Positions 27,890-38,583 of a stretch of 64,000 nucleotides of DNA are shown piece by piece. Each line of letters starts with the position of its first letter. The stretch's first letter is position 1. The DNA is taken from NCBI RefSeq assembly GCF_007565055.1, contig NC_044556.1, forward strand, positions 132,035,808-132,099,807. The letters are read 5' to 3'. This DNA comes from Rhinopithecus roxellana. Lineage: Eukaryota; Chordata; Mammalia; Primates; Cercopithecidae. The translations under genes and the position numbers were made by a program. Under the pieces are notes generated by a model. The model saw nothing but the letters and a program-made list of their open reading frames with translations. It ran no database searches and was not told the DNA's origin.

Positions 27890-29587
27890 TCACTCATCAG
27901 AGGAGGAAGGGATGGGTTCCTTCTTGCAGGTGCGGTGCTTGGCTCGGTGTCGTTGGAGGTGATTGGACCGGGTGAAGGCCTGGCCGCAGTCCTTACACTG
28001 GTAGGGCCTTTCTCCATTGTGCATTCGTATGTGCTGGGCCAACTCAGAGGCAATGCGGAAGGCCCTGCCGCACTCGGCACAGAGGAATCCCTTCTCTCCG
28101 GAGTGGATCTGTTGGTGCCGCTTCAGGGTCGAAGAGCGGGCAAAGGCCTGGCCACACTGCGTGCAAGGAAAGGGCCTCTCGCCAGTGTGGATGCGCTGGT
28201 GGCGCACGAGGCGCGAGGGCTGCGCGAAAGCCACGCCGCAGTCAGCGCACTTGAAGGGTCTCTGGCCGGTGTGCAGCGTCTGGTGCTCGGACAGGTTGGA
28301 GGACTTGGTGAAGCACTTGCCGCAGGTGGGGCAGGGGAAGGGCCGCTCCCCCGAGTGCACGCGCTGGTGCTCCACCATGCGGCTGGCCACAGCAAACTCC
28401 CGCTCGCAGGCGGGGCAGCGGAAGGGCTTGGCGCCCAGGTGCGTGCGTTGGTGGCGCAGCAGCGACAGCGGCTTGTTGAAGGTCAGGCCGCACTCGGAGC
28501 ACGGGAAGGGCTTGTTGTTGCTGTGCATGTTGCGCTGGTGTTTGCGCAGGTCCGAAGAGCGCACGAAGGCCTTCCCGCAGTCTGGACACGGGTAGGGTTT
28601 CTCGCCTGTGTGAGTGCGGATGTGCTTCCGGTGGTCGGAGGACCAGGTGTAGGCCTTGTCGCAGAAGGAGCATCGGTAGGGCCGCTCGCCCGTGTGCAGG
28701 CGCCTGTGCTGCTGGAGCGTGCCGCGGTGGGAGTAGGCCTTCCCGCATAGCTCGCACACGTAGCGCTTGGCACCGCCGCGCGTCTCAGCGGGGCTCAGTG
28801 GCTTGCTGGGCTTCTGGAAGGCTCGCCCGCCCCGCAGGCGCCTGTACGGACGCACCTCAGCCTCTCCGTCCTCGCGCCCGCCCGCCTGGTTCTGTACTTT
28901 CCTGCTGATTCGCGCTTTTGCCAGGACCGCAGCAGTCAGGCTGGCTGGGGTGGCCGACGCCTGGGCTGGTGTGTGTGTCTCTCGCGTGGGGAGGTCCCAG
29001 TTGCTCCCTGGCCTGGGGAAACACAACAAAGAGTTCTCTGCGGACGTGTCTGCACTTTTGTGCGCACACAGATACTTTCCATTGCTGGGGAAGCTGGATG
29101 GGACAGCCAAGACTGTGTCCTGGTTGGCCCTCGAGTCTCCATCATCACCCGCAGGTAGTCGGTCCCCAAGAGGTTGCATCTGACCTAACTTGTGTGCGAG
29201 ACCACTGGGAAGGGTACCCAGAGCTGTGCTTGCTCCTGGGAAACCCTGGGTCTGGTTGATCTTTGCCACATCTCTGCTCCCGCTGGCTTTCTCAGACATT
29301 TCCACTGGTTTCTGCCCCATGCCCCCAGCACTGGAGGAGTCAGAGAATTTCTCTTCCTCTTTGTCCAGTGGATGGGGCCATGGCAAGTCAGGATTGTCAT
29401 ATGTTACTGGGGAGCTGCCCCTTGGACTGGCCACCAGGTCAGCAGGCCCCTCTTTTTTGGCCTCCCCACCATCTTCATCGTCACTCTTTAAGTTCATGCT
29501 CAGCATCTGGGTGTCATGAGCCTCCTCAGTCAAGCTGCTGAGAGGAGACACCTCTCCCCACCTGTCCTGGGAGTCCACTTGTGCCAT
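27890..29587 (-). CDS. ZNF648: ZNF648, C2H2 zinc finger protein, 565 aa
   Basis: Single uninterrupted reading frame of 565 codons. Residues 1-275 look disordered, with an acidic patch (SDDEDGG, about 35-41). I see no KRAB, SCAN or BTB domain. Residues 276-551 are ten tandem C2H2 fingers (276, 304, 332, 361, 389, 417, 445, 473, 501, 529), each with intact Cys2His2. Finger 3 has an extra residue between its histidines. Linkers are TGEKP-like except SNNKP after finger 3 and LGAKP after finger 4. A decayed finger without its cysteines precedes the array (about 247-258). The start codon has A at -3 and G at +4, and the frame opens 63 nt after a good 3' splice site. The assignment to ZNF648 rests on my recall of the human protein (568 aa, two-exon gene). 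The family role is sequence-specific nuclear DNA binding; targets and partners cannot be read here. Identity is confident, function is not. Confidence 0.93.
   Translation of the reverse strand: MAQVDSQDRWGEVSPLSSLTEEAHDTQMLSMNLKSDDEDGGEAKKEGPADLVASPRGSSPVTYDNPDLPWPHPLDKEEEKFSDSSSAGGMGQKPVEMSEKASGSRDVAKINQTQGFPGASTALGTLPSGLAHKLGQMQPLGDRLPAGDDGDSRANQDTVLAVPSSFPSNGKYLCAHKSADTSAENSLLCFPRPGSNWDLPTRETHTPAQASATPASLTAAVLAKARISRKVQNQAGGREDGEAEVRPYRRLRGGRAFQKPSKPLSPAETRGGAKRYVCELCGKAYSHRGTLQQHRRLHTGERPYRCSFCDKAYTWSSDHRKHIRTHTGEKPYPCPDCGKAFVRSSDLRKHQRNMHSNNKPFPCSECGLTFNKPLSLLRHQRTHLGAKPFRCPACEREFAVASRMVEHQRVHSGERPFPCPTCGKCFTKSSNLSEHQTLHTGQRPFKCADCGVAFAQPSRLVRHQRIHTGERPFPCTQCGQAFARSSTLKRHQQIHSGEKGFLCAECGRAFRIASELAQHIRMHNGERPYQCKDCGQAFTRSNHLQRHRAKHRTCKKEPIPSSSDE
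27900..28960. other. Intragenic CpG-rich block over the ZNF648 finger array
   Basis: The finger-coding part is GC-rich with dense CpG, unlike the AT-rich flanks. This is common for finger-coding exons. It also explains the long non-coding ORFs seen on the opposite strand and in other frames. It is not evidence of a promoter. Confidence 0.7.
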
Positions 29588-29664
29588 GATGTTCAGGCGC
29601 TTCTGTTGCCTGCTCCTCTGTGGAGGAGTAGTCTGCTTGGCTTAGGATACCTGCAAAAATAAAA
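29588..29664 (-). other. ZNF648: ZNF648 5' UTR start of coding exon and 3' splice site
   Basis: On the minus strand a pyrimidine run ends in TTTTTGCAG, with the AG complementary to 29651-29652, so the exon begins at 29650. The 63 nt between this site and the ATG have no upstream ATG and lead into the strong start context ACATCATGG. The acceptor implies a spliced upstream non-coding exon. Confidence 0.8.
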
Positions 29665-30397
29665 GTATGAAGAGAAAATCACAGAAAATGTACTTAATCA
29701 CTTTCATGAGCAGAGGGATTGAGGTTCCCACTACAGCTCTGTTTCCAACTGGTCTCCATCCCAGGCATATTGTTGAACCTTACTGAGGACAGAGGCCTGG
29801 CTTTGCTGAGAATTACAGTCATCCTTATTCCCTCTGGAGATCCCACTTGCTAGAAGCCCCAGGAGACCATCCTGTCAGGAATAGCCAGAGTGGGCCATTT
29901 GCTGGGTGCCAGCTGTGCCCTGCCCTATCTAGGGTGCTCATCCCCAACCGCTAACCAAATGTGTCCTTTGTGAGCATGGGGGACAACTTGATGAGATGGT
30001 AGGAAGCAAGCTCTGGTCCTCCTAAGGCACTCTTACAGTGTCCTCCACTCGGGAAGCTGGAAACCAGGCTGGCTCTTGCTTTCTCTGCCAGGAGTGGAAG
30101 TCTGCCATCCCATGATGGTGTCAGCCAGGGTTACCTCTCAGGCCCTGGGCTGTGTAGGCCACCTCTTCCAAAGATAAGGAGCAGCCCTTGGGAGAATGAG
30201 GGTGAGTCAGGAAGGCACCAGCTGCCCCTCACTGATTAAGCGGGGTTTCTCAGGCCCTTGTAACTTCTGAGGAACTCCTGCCAGGAAGGCTACCCATAAG
30301 CACCCAGGGGGCAGAAGATGCCCACTGAGAGCTTGACCTGTCTTTGAAATTTTGCTTCATCATAAACATTCAGGAGAGTTTTACATTTTATGTCGCA
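29665..30397. other. Putative ZNF648 intron, unique part
   Basis: Single-copy, moderately GC-rich sequence between the coding exon and the next Alu. No ORF of interest and no recognised repeat. Confidence 0.5.
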
Positions 30398-30693
30398 TTT
30401 TTGTTTTTGTTTTTGAGACGAAGTCTCGCTCTGTCACTCAGGCTGGAGTGTAGTGGCACGATCTTGGCTCACTGCAACCTCTGCCTCCTGGCTTCAGGTG
30501 ATTCTCTGCCTTAGCCTCTTGAGTAGGTGGGATTACAGGCACCCACCACCATGCCTGGCTAATTTTTGTGTTTTTAGTAGAGACACGGTTTCACCATCTT
30601 GGCTAGGCTGGTCTTGAACTCCTGACCTTGTGATCCACCTGCCTCAGCCTCCCAAAGTGCTGGGATTACAGGCGTGAGCCACTGTGCCCAGCC
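30398..30693 (-). mobile_element. Alu in the putative ZNF648 intron
   Basis: Full reverse Alu with near-identical flanks (gtcgcattttt / gtcgcgtttgt). Confidence 0.92.
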
Positions 30694-31099
30694 AGTCGCG
30701 TTTGTTTTATAGAAAATAGTATTAAAGTTACCTTGGGTTTAAATGTTTAGTCTTCCCCCAAGTGTGCCATACTGATCCCCTGGCATACCGCAGATGCCCG
30801 CTGGGGTACACATCTCCTGACTCAAGAAGCCAGATGTAGGATTTCAAACATAAGGCATGACACATGAGAGCCGTTTGGGTTTTATTTTCAAACTAATTTT
30901 GTCTTAGCTTGAAGACATAGAGAAAGCCTGCTGGAGAATTGGTTAAAAAGGATTGGGTGAGTGACAGATTTTAAAGGAGTTACTAGACAGGCAGGGTACT
31001 GAGGGCCTCTCTGGGGGGAAAATTGTTGGCCAGAGGGCTAAATCTGCTTTAGTCTGGAGAGAAACTTCTGAGAATCCCAGAGGGAGTATTAAAACTCAT
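30694..31099. other. Unique intronic DNA
   Basis: Nothing recognised. Confidence 0.4.
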
Positions 31100-31510
31100 T
31101 TTTCTGGGCACACGTTATGAGCCAGGCACTATGTTGACTGCTTCACAAACATAATTTCATTTATTCTTCTCAGCAAACTTTAAGATAGATGCTATTGGGA
31201 GGCCGAGGTGGGCAGATGATGAGGTCAGAAGATCGAGACCATCCTGGCTAACACAGTGAAACCCTGTCTCTACTAAAAATACAAAAGAATTAGCTGGTGG
31301 TGGTGGCGGAGCTTGCAGTGAGCCGAGATCGCGCTGAGATCGCGCCACTGCACTCCAGCCTGGGTGACAGAGTGAAACTCCGTCTTAAAAAAAAAAAGAG
31401 AGAGATAGATGCTATTATTATTATATTATTCTTTCAATTTTACAGACCAGGAAACTGAGCTTTATTGAGGTTACTTACCTGCCCAAGGCCACACAGCTCA
31501 TAGACAGCAG
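31100..31510 (-). repeat. MIR split by a shortened AluY
   Basis: The MIR is seen as 'gagccaggcactatgttgac' on the left and 'ccaggaaactgagc..gcccaaggccacacagctc' on the right. A plus-strand AluY at 31197-31402 separates them, with the 14-bp target duplication agatagatgctatt (31183-31196 and 31403-31416). The Alu lacks its 5' end and an internal segment and repeats 'gagatcgcgc'. Confidence 0.88.
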
Positions 31511-33147
31511 CAGTGGGGTTTCTCTCTAATTTTAAGGCCATTAAGCCCCAAATGGTCCTGCCTCCCAGCTGTGGCCTTCAGACTGAAGCTTGCTCTGGGG
31601 CTGGGCTCTGCCCAAGAGCAGCTGCAGCATCCTGGGGTGAAGAGCCGTGGCTTTCTGTAGGCATCAAAGCCCCTTGTGTTTTCTGGGCCAAGGAACCTTG
31701 GCTACAGGGCCTCGCTGCTGGGCTCCTCCCTGCTCTCATTGACCCAGATTGCCCTCCGCCAAAGAGAGAGGCCAGTGGCTGCCCATCAGAGCCAGGACCC
31801 ATGTTGCAGAGACCACTGCCTGGGGTGCTCAAGAGTATTAGTCACTGAGTATTTACCTTCTGAAAGCTCCTTCTACCTCTGCCCACCTTTCATTGCCATC
31901 TCAGAAGGGATAAAAGGAGTGATCTTTGTATTTGGCTGGTCCAGTTACCCTATCCCCGTCTCATTAAACTGTTCTTTCCTGGTGTCTGCCTGATCATGAG
32001 CCCAGTTACCCTGTGTGTATGAAGAGGGAGCAGTATGGAGGAATCCTAACTTTCTACTCTGGACACAGAAGCCGTGGATGGAGGGAGGACACATTGCAGT
32101 TGTGACTGGAGTTCAGCATCTAATGTCTCTTTGTGCCCTCAAGCCCAGGGACCACTCCTCTTCCCTCACTGCTTCCCTCACCCATCACATGGCAGAGGGT
32201 AGCTGGCATGTCTTTTGACAGGAGCCCAGGTCTGACATATTTTCAGCATAGTGGATCTTAGGGAGTGAATGTGTAGTTCATAGAGGGGACATACCACTAG
32301 CCAACCTCATAGAACTTACTCAGACCAGCAGGCTTGATCTGGGGCTGTGGGTCCCCCAGCAGGGACAGCAAAGGAATGCTGGATTTGTATGAAACGCATG
32401 TCTTAGGTCTCTTTCTCTCTTTATGACAGCATACTGCCTGTTTCTGTGGCACTCTTCACAGATCACTGACTTTACCCGCTCTCCACCCCACCTCCAACAC
32501 AAATACCCCATTTTCCACAGCCTGTGTCTCATTCTTTTCCTCTGGGCCACAGGGGAGCCTCCTTAGGGTGGCACACAGCCCTCCACTAGCTAACCAATCT
32601 CTTCTCCAGAGCCTGTCAGGGGACTCTCTTTTCAGATGAGGAATCCCTCCTCCATCTGAAGCCATATCCCCAGTGAGTATGTCCTGCTTTCTTCCTCCTG
32701 TCGCTGTCACAGGCGTGCTCTCGACCACCAGGAAGACCTGGAGGCAGGCAGGGGCACAGGGAGAGATTTTCTGGCAGTCTACACAAATATACCTGGTCTG
32801 AAAGAGGAACACTGATGCCATGGTATGGCGGGCCTCTCTGCTCCCCAGATGTGCTAGTCCCCAGAGGCTGTCAGAGCACAGTCCTTTGCTGGAACTTCCT
32901 CTGCACTTGCCAGCTAGGAGTGGACCAAATGCAGCGTCTGGCTCCCCAACCTCATACATCCATCAACACTCTGCAGAAGCCTACCCTAAGGGCTTGTTGC
33001 AACCCCAGGCCATACCCCTCTTCTTTCCTTCATTCTTTCCAGATTGTACTAAAGTCCATCCCAGGCAGCCACCTCCCACTTTCTCATCTGCTCACCACCT
33101 TCAGGCCTTGCTCTCCACTCCTGGCTCACACACAGACAGTTGCTTAC
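31511..33147. other. Unique intronic DNA
   Basis: GC-moderate single-copy sequence. ORFs up to 196 codons on both strands overlap one another and show no domain, so I do not call them genes. Confidence 0.45.
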
Positions 33148-33480
33148 CTGGGAAATGCAGACAGCAGTGTGGGCCCCCTGCCCTGGCTTCTGTGACACGT
33201 GGGCTCTCAGCAACAGGAACCAGAGTTGGGTACAAATCAGCAGAGATGGTGTCTCTGTCTCTCACGCTTTGTGTCCAGTCCAGCAGCTGCAGAGAGAGCC
33301 TCTGGAGGTGGGGCCAGTGTAATACACTCAACCTTCCTGCCTGCATCCAGAGAGCAGCCTGGGAAATAGAGTGGGGCTGCCCTCTCTCACTGCCTGAACC
33401 GATCCTCTGACTCCCTCTGCTCCTGCCTCCCCTCCCTGCCAAAGCCAGCCTTCCTTCCCTCCTCTCAGTCGTCCTGCATG
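33148..33480 (-). other. ZNF648: Candidate 5' non-coding exon of ZNF648 with splice donor
   Basis: On the minus strand the sequence CCCAG|GTAAGC gives a consensus 5' splice site, with the exon ending at 33148 and the intron starting at 33147. Pairing it with the acceptor at 29651 gives a 3.5-kb intron, similar to the human two-exon layout as I remember it. The far end of the exon (here about 33480) is a guess. I see no TATA box or CpG island, so the promoter is not defined by sequence. Other donors between 29.7 and 34 kb cannot be excluded. Confidence 0.45.
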
Positions 33481-34039
33481 TGGCTTTATGCCTCCTGTTC
33501 ACTTTCACTCCTTCCTTCCACAGAGCAGTCCATCCTTTACTTTAGCCCTGGTATGCCCACAGGCCACATGTCACTTGTGGGCTTCCTGGGTAGCATGCTT
33601 TTTCCCTCCTGGAAGGCAGAACAGAGTATTTGGCCTATATGCTCACCTCCCTATTCTAGTACCCACCTTTTGCAGGACTTGAGTCGCAGAATTCAGGGGT
33701 TGGGATTCCCAGAATTCTTTGCAGCAGCCCATTCATTGGCTCAAAGATGCCCCTAGCCTTTTAACTGGGAGTAGGGGTGCAGGGAGATGGTTTTCTGTCT
33801 TATGCATACAGATGCCAGGCCTGTCTGGAGTCTCTTTACACTTTCAGCATTGGTTCCCATGCAGGCTCATTTTGAAGAGAAGGATTGGCCCAAGGTAGAA
33901 GATTCGGTACATTGAGAATTTTTATCCACTCAAGTCTAATGTGCATTTATTAGGATGAACATTGACGGCATTAAAATAGGTGATGGAAGTGTGGTTCCTG
34001 TGACATCACTAGGTGGTCACAAAGTATACTGATTGACAG
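33481..34039. other. Unique DNA upstream of candidate ZNF648 exon 1
   Basis: Would contain the core promoter if the exon model is right. No TATA box, no CpG island. A weak CTCF-like 'cactaggtggtcac' is at about 34005. Confidence 0.35.
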
Positions 34040-34270
34040 TAGGGTCTGGATCTGGATTTGAATCTTACTACTCACTAGCTGTGTGATCTTGGGCAAGTTA
34101 TTTAACTTCTGTGTGCCTTAGTGTCTTACTGCAAAACAAGGACTACGATACTGTTGCCATCATGGAAGTTTGGAGAGGATTAGATGAGATAACGCATGTA
34201 AGGAGCTTAGCTCAGTGTTTGGAACATAGCAAGTACCCAAAAACGTTAGCTGCTTTCATTGTTATTATTG
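34040..34270 (+). repeat. MIR SINE, target of an L1
   Basis: 'cactagctgtgtgatcttgggcaagttatttaac' and 'agcttagctcagtgtttggaacatagcaagta' are clear MIR blocks. Confidence 0.8.
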
Positions 34271-34274
34271 ATGA

Positions 34275-35902
34275 TTTTTTAAAATTTTATTTTAAGTTCC
34301 GGGATACATGTGCAGGATGTGCAGGTTTGTTACATAGGTAAACATGTGCCATGGTGGTTTGCTGAGCCTATCAACCCTTCCTTCACCTAGGTATTAAGCC
34401 CGGCATGCATCAGCTATTTTTCCTGATGCTCTCTCCACCCCGCATTCCCCCAACTGGCCCCAGTATGTGTTGTTCCCCTTCCTGTGTCCATATGTTCTCA
34501 TCGTTCAACTCCCATTTATAAGTGAGAACGTGCGGTGTTTGGTTTTCTGTTCCTTTGTCAGTTTGCTGAGGATAATGGCCTCCAGCTCCATCCCTGTCCC
34601 TGCAAAGCATATGATCTTGTTATCTTGTTCCTTTTTATGGCTGCATGGTGTTCCATGGTGTATATATACCACATTTTCTTTATTCAGTCTGTCATTGATG
34701 GGCATTTGGGTTGATTCCAAGTCTGCTATTGTGAATAGTGCTGCATTGAACATATGCATGCATGTATCTTTATGACAGAATGATTTATATTCCTTTGGAT
34801 ATATTCCCAGTAATGGGATTGTGGATCAAATGGTATTTCTGGTTCTAAATCTTTGAGGAATTGCTACAGTCTTCCACAATGCTTGAACTAATTTACATTC
34901 CCACCAACAGTGTAAAAATGTTCTTATTTCTTCACAACCTCACCAGCATCTGTTGTTTCTTGACTTTTTGATAATCGCCATTCTGACTGGCATAAGATGG
35001 TATCTCATTGTGGTTTTGATTTGCATTTCTCTAATCATCAGTAGTGTTGAGCGTTTTTTCATATGTTTGCTGGCTGCATATATGTCTTCTTTTGAGAAGC
35101 ATCTGTTCACGTTCTTTGCCCACTTTTTAATGTGGCTGTTTGTGGGGGTTTTTGTACATTTGCTTAAGTTCCTTGTAGATTCTGGATATTAGACCTTTGT
35201 CAGACGGATAGATTGAAAAAATTTTCTCCCATTCTATAGGTTGTCTGTTCACTCTGATAGTTTATTTTGCTGTGCAGAAGCTCTTTGGTTTAATTCGATC
35301 CCATTTGTCAATTTTTGCTTTTGTTGCAATTGCTTTTGGCAATTTCATAAAATCTTTCCCTATGCCTATGTCCTGAAAGTTATTGCCTAGATTTTCTTCT
35401 AGGGTTTTTATAGTTTTGGGTTTTACATTTACGTCTTCAATTCATCTAGTGTTAATTTTTGTGTAAGGTGTAAGGAAGTGGTCCAGTTTCAATTTTCTGC
35501 ATATGGCTAGCCAGTTCTCCTAGCACCATTTATTAAATAGGGACTCCTTTCCCCATTGCTTTTGTCAGGTTTTCGGAATATCAGATGGTTGTAGATGTGT
35601 GGTTTTATTTCTAAGTTCTCTTTCTGTTCCATTGGTCTATGTGCCTGTTTTTGTACCAGACCATGATGTTTTGGTTACTGTAGCCTTGTAGTATAGTTGG
35701 GTAGCATGATGCCTTTAGCTTTGTTACTTTTACTTAGGATTGCCTTGGCTCTACAAGCTCTTGTTTGGTTCCATATGAATTTTAAAATGGTTTTTTCTAA
35801 CTCTGTGAAGAAAGTCAGTGGTAGTTTAATGGGAATAGCATTGAATCTATAAATTGCTTTGGGCAGTATGGCCATTTTCACAATATTGGTTCTTCCTATT
35901 CA
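34275..35902 (-). mobile_element. Primate L1 (L1P-type), 5' truncated, with target duplication
   Basis: Antisense L1 of about 1.63 kb containing the 3' UTR and the end of ORF2. Minus-strand residues such as [19 protein letters not shown] occur at 35675-35881. The tail lies at 34270-34300. 'ttattgatgatttttt' direct repeats occur at both ends (about 34263 and 35905). Frame broken; no retrotransposition capacity. Confidence 0.9.
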
Positions 35903-36501
35903 TTATTGATGATTTTTTTGTTTTTAGGGAAGACATCATTCCAGGGCTTCTTTTATATCCCCGTGACCCTGTTGAAGCTGCAACTCTTCTGAACAGCAAT
36001 TTTCAGAATATGATCCAGAAAAACAGGTTTCACTGTCCCCTTGATGTTTTTAAGGCATGGTTTCAGAGGAAAGAGGCAGGCAGCAGAGACATACCTCTAA
36101 GTCTCTGAGTCTGAATATCTGGAATAGGGTTCAAATTCAGAAGTCCATAGAGCCGCTGAAATAAAGTGCAGAATGTGGCAAATACGTGGAATGTGCTGTT
36201 CTGACAAGAGGATTCTTAGTAGTCATCCATTTCTTGAAGGGGCCATGATCCAAAAAATGTTGAGAACCACTGGCATTTGGGGAGGGCATGGGATAGGGAG
36301 AGTAGGTGAACACTTAAAATAGCTCCCATAGCCACGTTATCAGTTGGTGCTGCCACTAAACTGCATTCCAACATGGTTGCTCAAAATATCCCAAGTGTCC
36401 ATATGGTACAGGCTTTGAGCTTCAGATATCTTTGGCAAGAAAGTACCTAATTCTTCACTGATTGTGAAGGAGCCTGTGGAGATGAAAGTTGGAGCTGGGA
36501 T

Positions 36502-36503
<2 letters not shown>
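35903..36503. other. Unique DNA with a possible MER5-like scrap
   Basis: 'aaaaatgttgagaaccactgg' at about 36255-36275 resembles the end of a hAT-type MER5 element. Otherwise nothing. Confidence 0.35.

Positions 36504-36535
<32 letters not shown>
36504..36535 (+). repeat. (TG)n microsatellite
   Basis: About 15 uninterrupted TG units. Confidence 0.97.
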
Positions 36536-36540
<5 letters not shown>

Positions 36541-36561
36541 CCATTCCCAGCCTTACAGCAA

Positions 36562-36800
36562 TGGTACATTTATTGAGCAGTTACTAGTGCCAACACTATG
36601 CTAGCATGCCACACACAATGCCTCAATTAATCTTCATCACATCCTAATGAAGTAGCTACTACCAGTGTTACCCCCATTTACAGATGGAGGATACAGAGCC
36701 ATAGGCAGCTTAAGGGCCACAGCTACACAGTTCCTACATAGTGGAGCTGCAATTTGAGCCAAGGTATCAGAGTCTGCACTCTTAACCACTACCACATTAG
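36562..36800 (-). repeat. MIR SINE
   Basis: 'catttattgagcagttactagtgccaacactatgctag', 'cccccatttacagatggagg' and 'ctgcactcttaaccactaccac' in reverse MIR order. Confidence 0.8.
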
Positions 36801-38164
36801 ATTCCCAAACACTGTCCCTCAGAGCCTGTGCACTTGGCCTTTGCTTGACTCTACCCTTATTTCCTCCTGGAAACTCTTAGTCCCTCCTCCTCAAGGCTAT
36901 ATGACCTGGGTATCTGTGGTCACTACAGTCATTCCCCCAGAAGGCATTCTTCTCCCTCAGCCTTGCTGCCCAGAGAGATGGTTCCCACTAAGTGCCTGCA
37001 GAGTCTCCTCACCTATTCCTCATCCAGCCTGGACAGCCTGTTTTCCATCATGCTTTATTTCTAGAAACCGTAACAATTGAGTAACTACCAGACACCTTGG
37101 GACTTCCACGTTAAATTGACCGCGTGACTCCTCCTTGGTTTTCAAGACACACTGGTGTTACTATCTCACTGGTATGGGATAGGCCACCTAGTGGTGAATG
37201 GGACCAGCAGTGGCCTGGAGGCTAAATCAAGAGACAAGGTGTACACAAGGCCCTTATCTCCCTGAGTCACTTACCCTGATACATCCCCCAAGCCATCTTA
37301 AGAATGCTGTTTTGAAGTGCCATGGGCCTTTTATCTATGTGAGACTTCACCATCCTAATGAGTGGGCACATAGCAAGTGCAGATCAGGCCTCAGATTTGA
37401 ATCCCAGGTCTTGCCTATCCCGCTAGTCAACCTATTGCTCAAACTCCAAGGGACAGGAATCCCTTTTGTTTCCTGGGTATGTTTCCCTTTTGACAGCACA
37501 AGCACATTTACTGTCTCATTTAATCTTCCCAACACTCGCTGTAAGGACCACCAGACATGGAGAGTGGAAGGCCCTTTCCCTAAGGCCACATCCTTTTCCT
37601 GCTTTTAAGAACTTTTGAAATCTGTATCATTCTGCCCAGTTCCTTAGGCATGGAAACAAAAGAGGTGTTCTTTTATGTATTTGTTATTATTTGCAAGTCT
37701 GCCTCTAAAATCTGGCAATTCCCCTGAGCTGCTGACTGGCAGTAGTGAAAACAAGGGTCTGCCTGCCTGTCTGGGAAGAGGAAAAGGGAGAGACTGAGGG
37801 AGGAACACAAGACATCTGGGAGAGAGAAGGGCATTTGGTGGGCATGGTGCAGGAGCTCATTTGTGCCTGTCAACGACTGGATGGGTGGAGTGGAGTGACA
37901 TGTGGAAGATGAGCCTATGTTCTTACCCATGCTCTGCTGCCAGCTGTCATCACAGCACTCTGCCTGAGCTGCTTCCAAACAGTGTGAATGGTTGGTGAGG
38001 TACTATCTAATCTTCTACTTGCCCCAGCCCTTCATCATCCTTGAGGAAGAGTGATAGAGGCACTTAAGTGGCCAAGACATGGTGGAGACTTTAAATATTG
38101 TTTTTCACGCAGGCATCAAACTTTGTTGAGTATGAATACACATGCAGAAAGCAGAATTGGACAG
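36801..38164. other. Unique DNA
   Basis: No gene recognised; contains the CTCF-like core at 37183. A 136-codon ORF at 37198-37608 has no domain. Confidence 0.4.
37183..37194 (-). promoter_or_regulatory. CTCF-like core in unique DNA
   Basis: The minus strand reads CCACTAGGTGGC, a perfect 12-base match to the motif centre. The flanking three positions do not fit, so affinity is uncertain. Confidence 0.35.
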
Positions 38165-38395
38165 GCACTCAGTACACAATCTTGAGTCAGAAAGGCCTGG
38201 CTTTAAATACCACTTATGTTTGTTGGATGATCTTAATCCATTTACTTCTTTGAGCCTCATGCTCCTCACCCATAAAATGGGAATAAGAATAATTTCATGA
38301 CAGGGTTGTGAAATAACCTGAAACCACATTTTAAGAGCATTTGGTCTAGTGTTAGCTGTATAGTGGTTTTTCAATAAATTATAACCCTTATTATT
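38165..38395 (+). repeat. MIR SINE
   Basis: 'gagtcagaaaggcctggctttaaatacc', 'cataaaatgggaataagaataat' and the downstream block in MIR order. Confidence 0.75.
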
Positions 38396-38583
38396 TTTAT
38401 CCTAGGGCTATTGGGAGCTTGCTGATATCTTTATTCCATCCCTGTTCTTCTAGAATGCTAGCCCTTAATTACTCTGCTTCCAGAAGGGTGTCATTCTCTG
38501 ATTCTGGTCTCCTAGCCCTAAACGTTCCCACTGAGAGACTGACCAAGCAGCCTTTTTTGAGGCCAATAACGTTCCTAGAGCAG

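Noticed and set aside
27815..28750. 311-codon ORF on the plus strand
   Set aside because: Exactly antisense to the ZNF648 finger array. Long open antisense frames arise from repeated GC-rich finger codons, and the product has no domain.
32456..33508. ORFs of 126-196 codons on both strands
   Set aside because: Mutually overlapping, no domain, and they cross the proposed ZNF648 splice donor. A spliced coding exon cannot be excluded but has no support.
35675..35881. Small minus-strand protein gene
   Set aside because: The peptide is a fragment of L1 ORF2 within a truncated L1.
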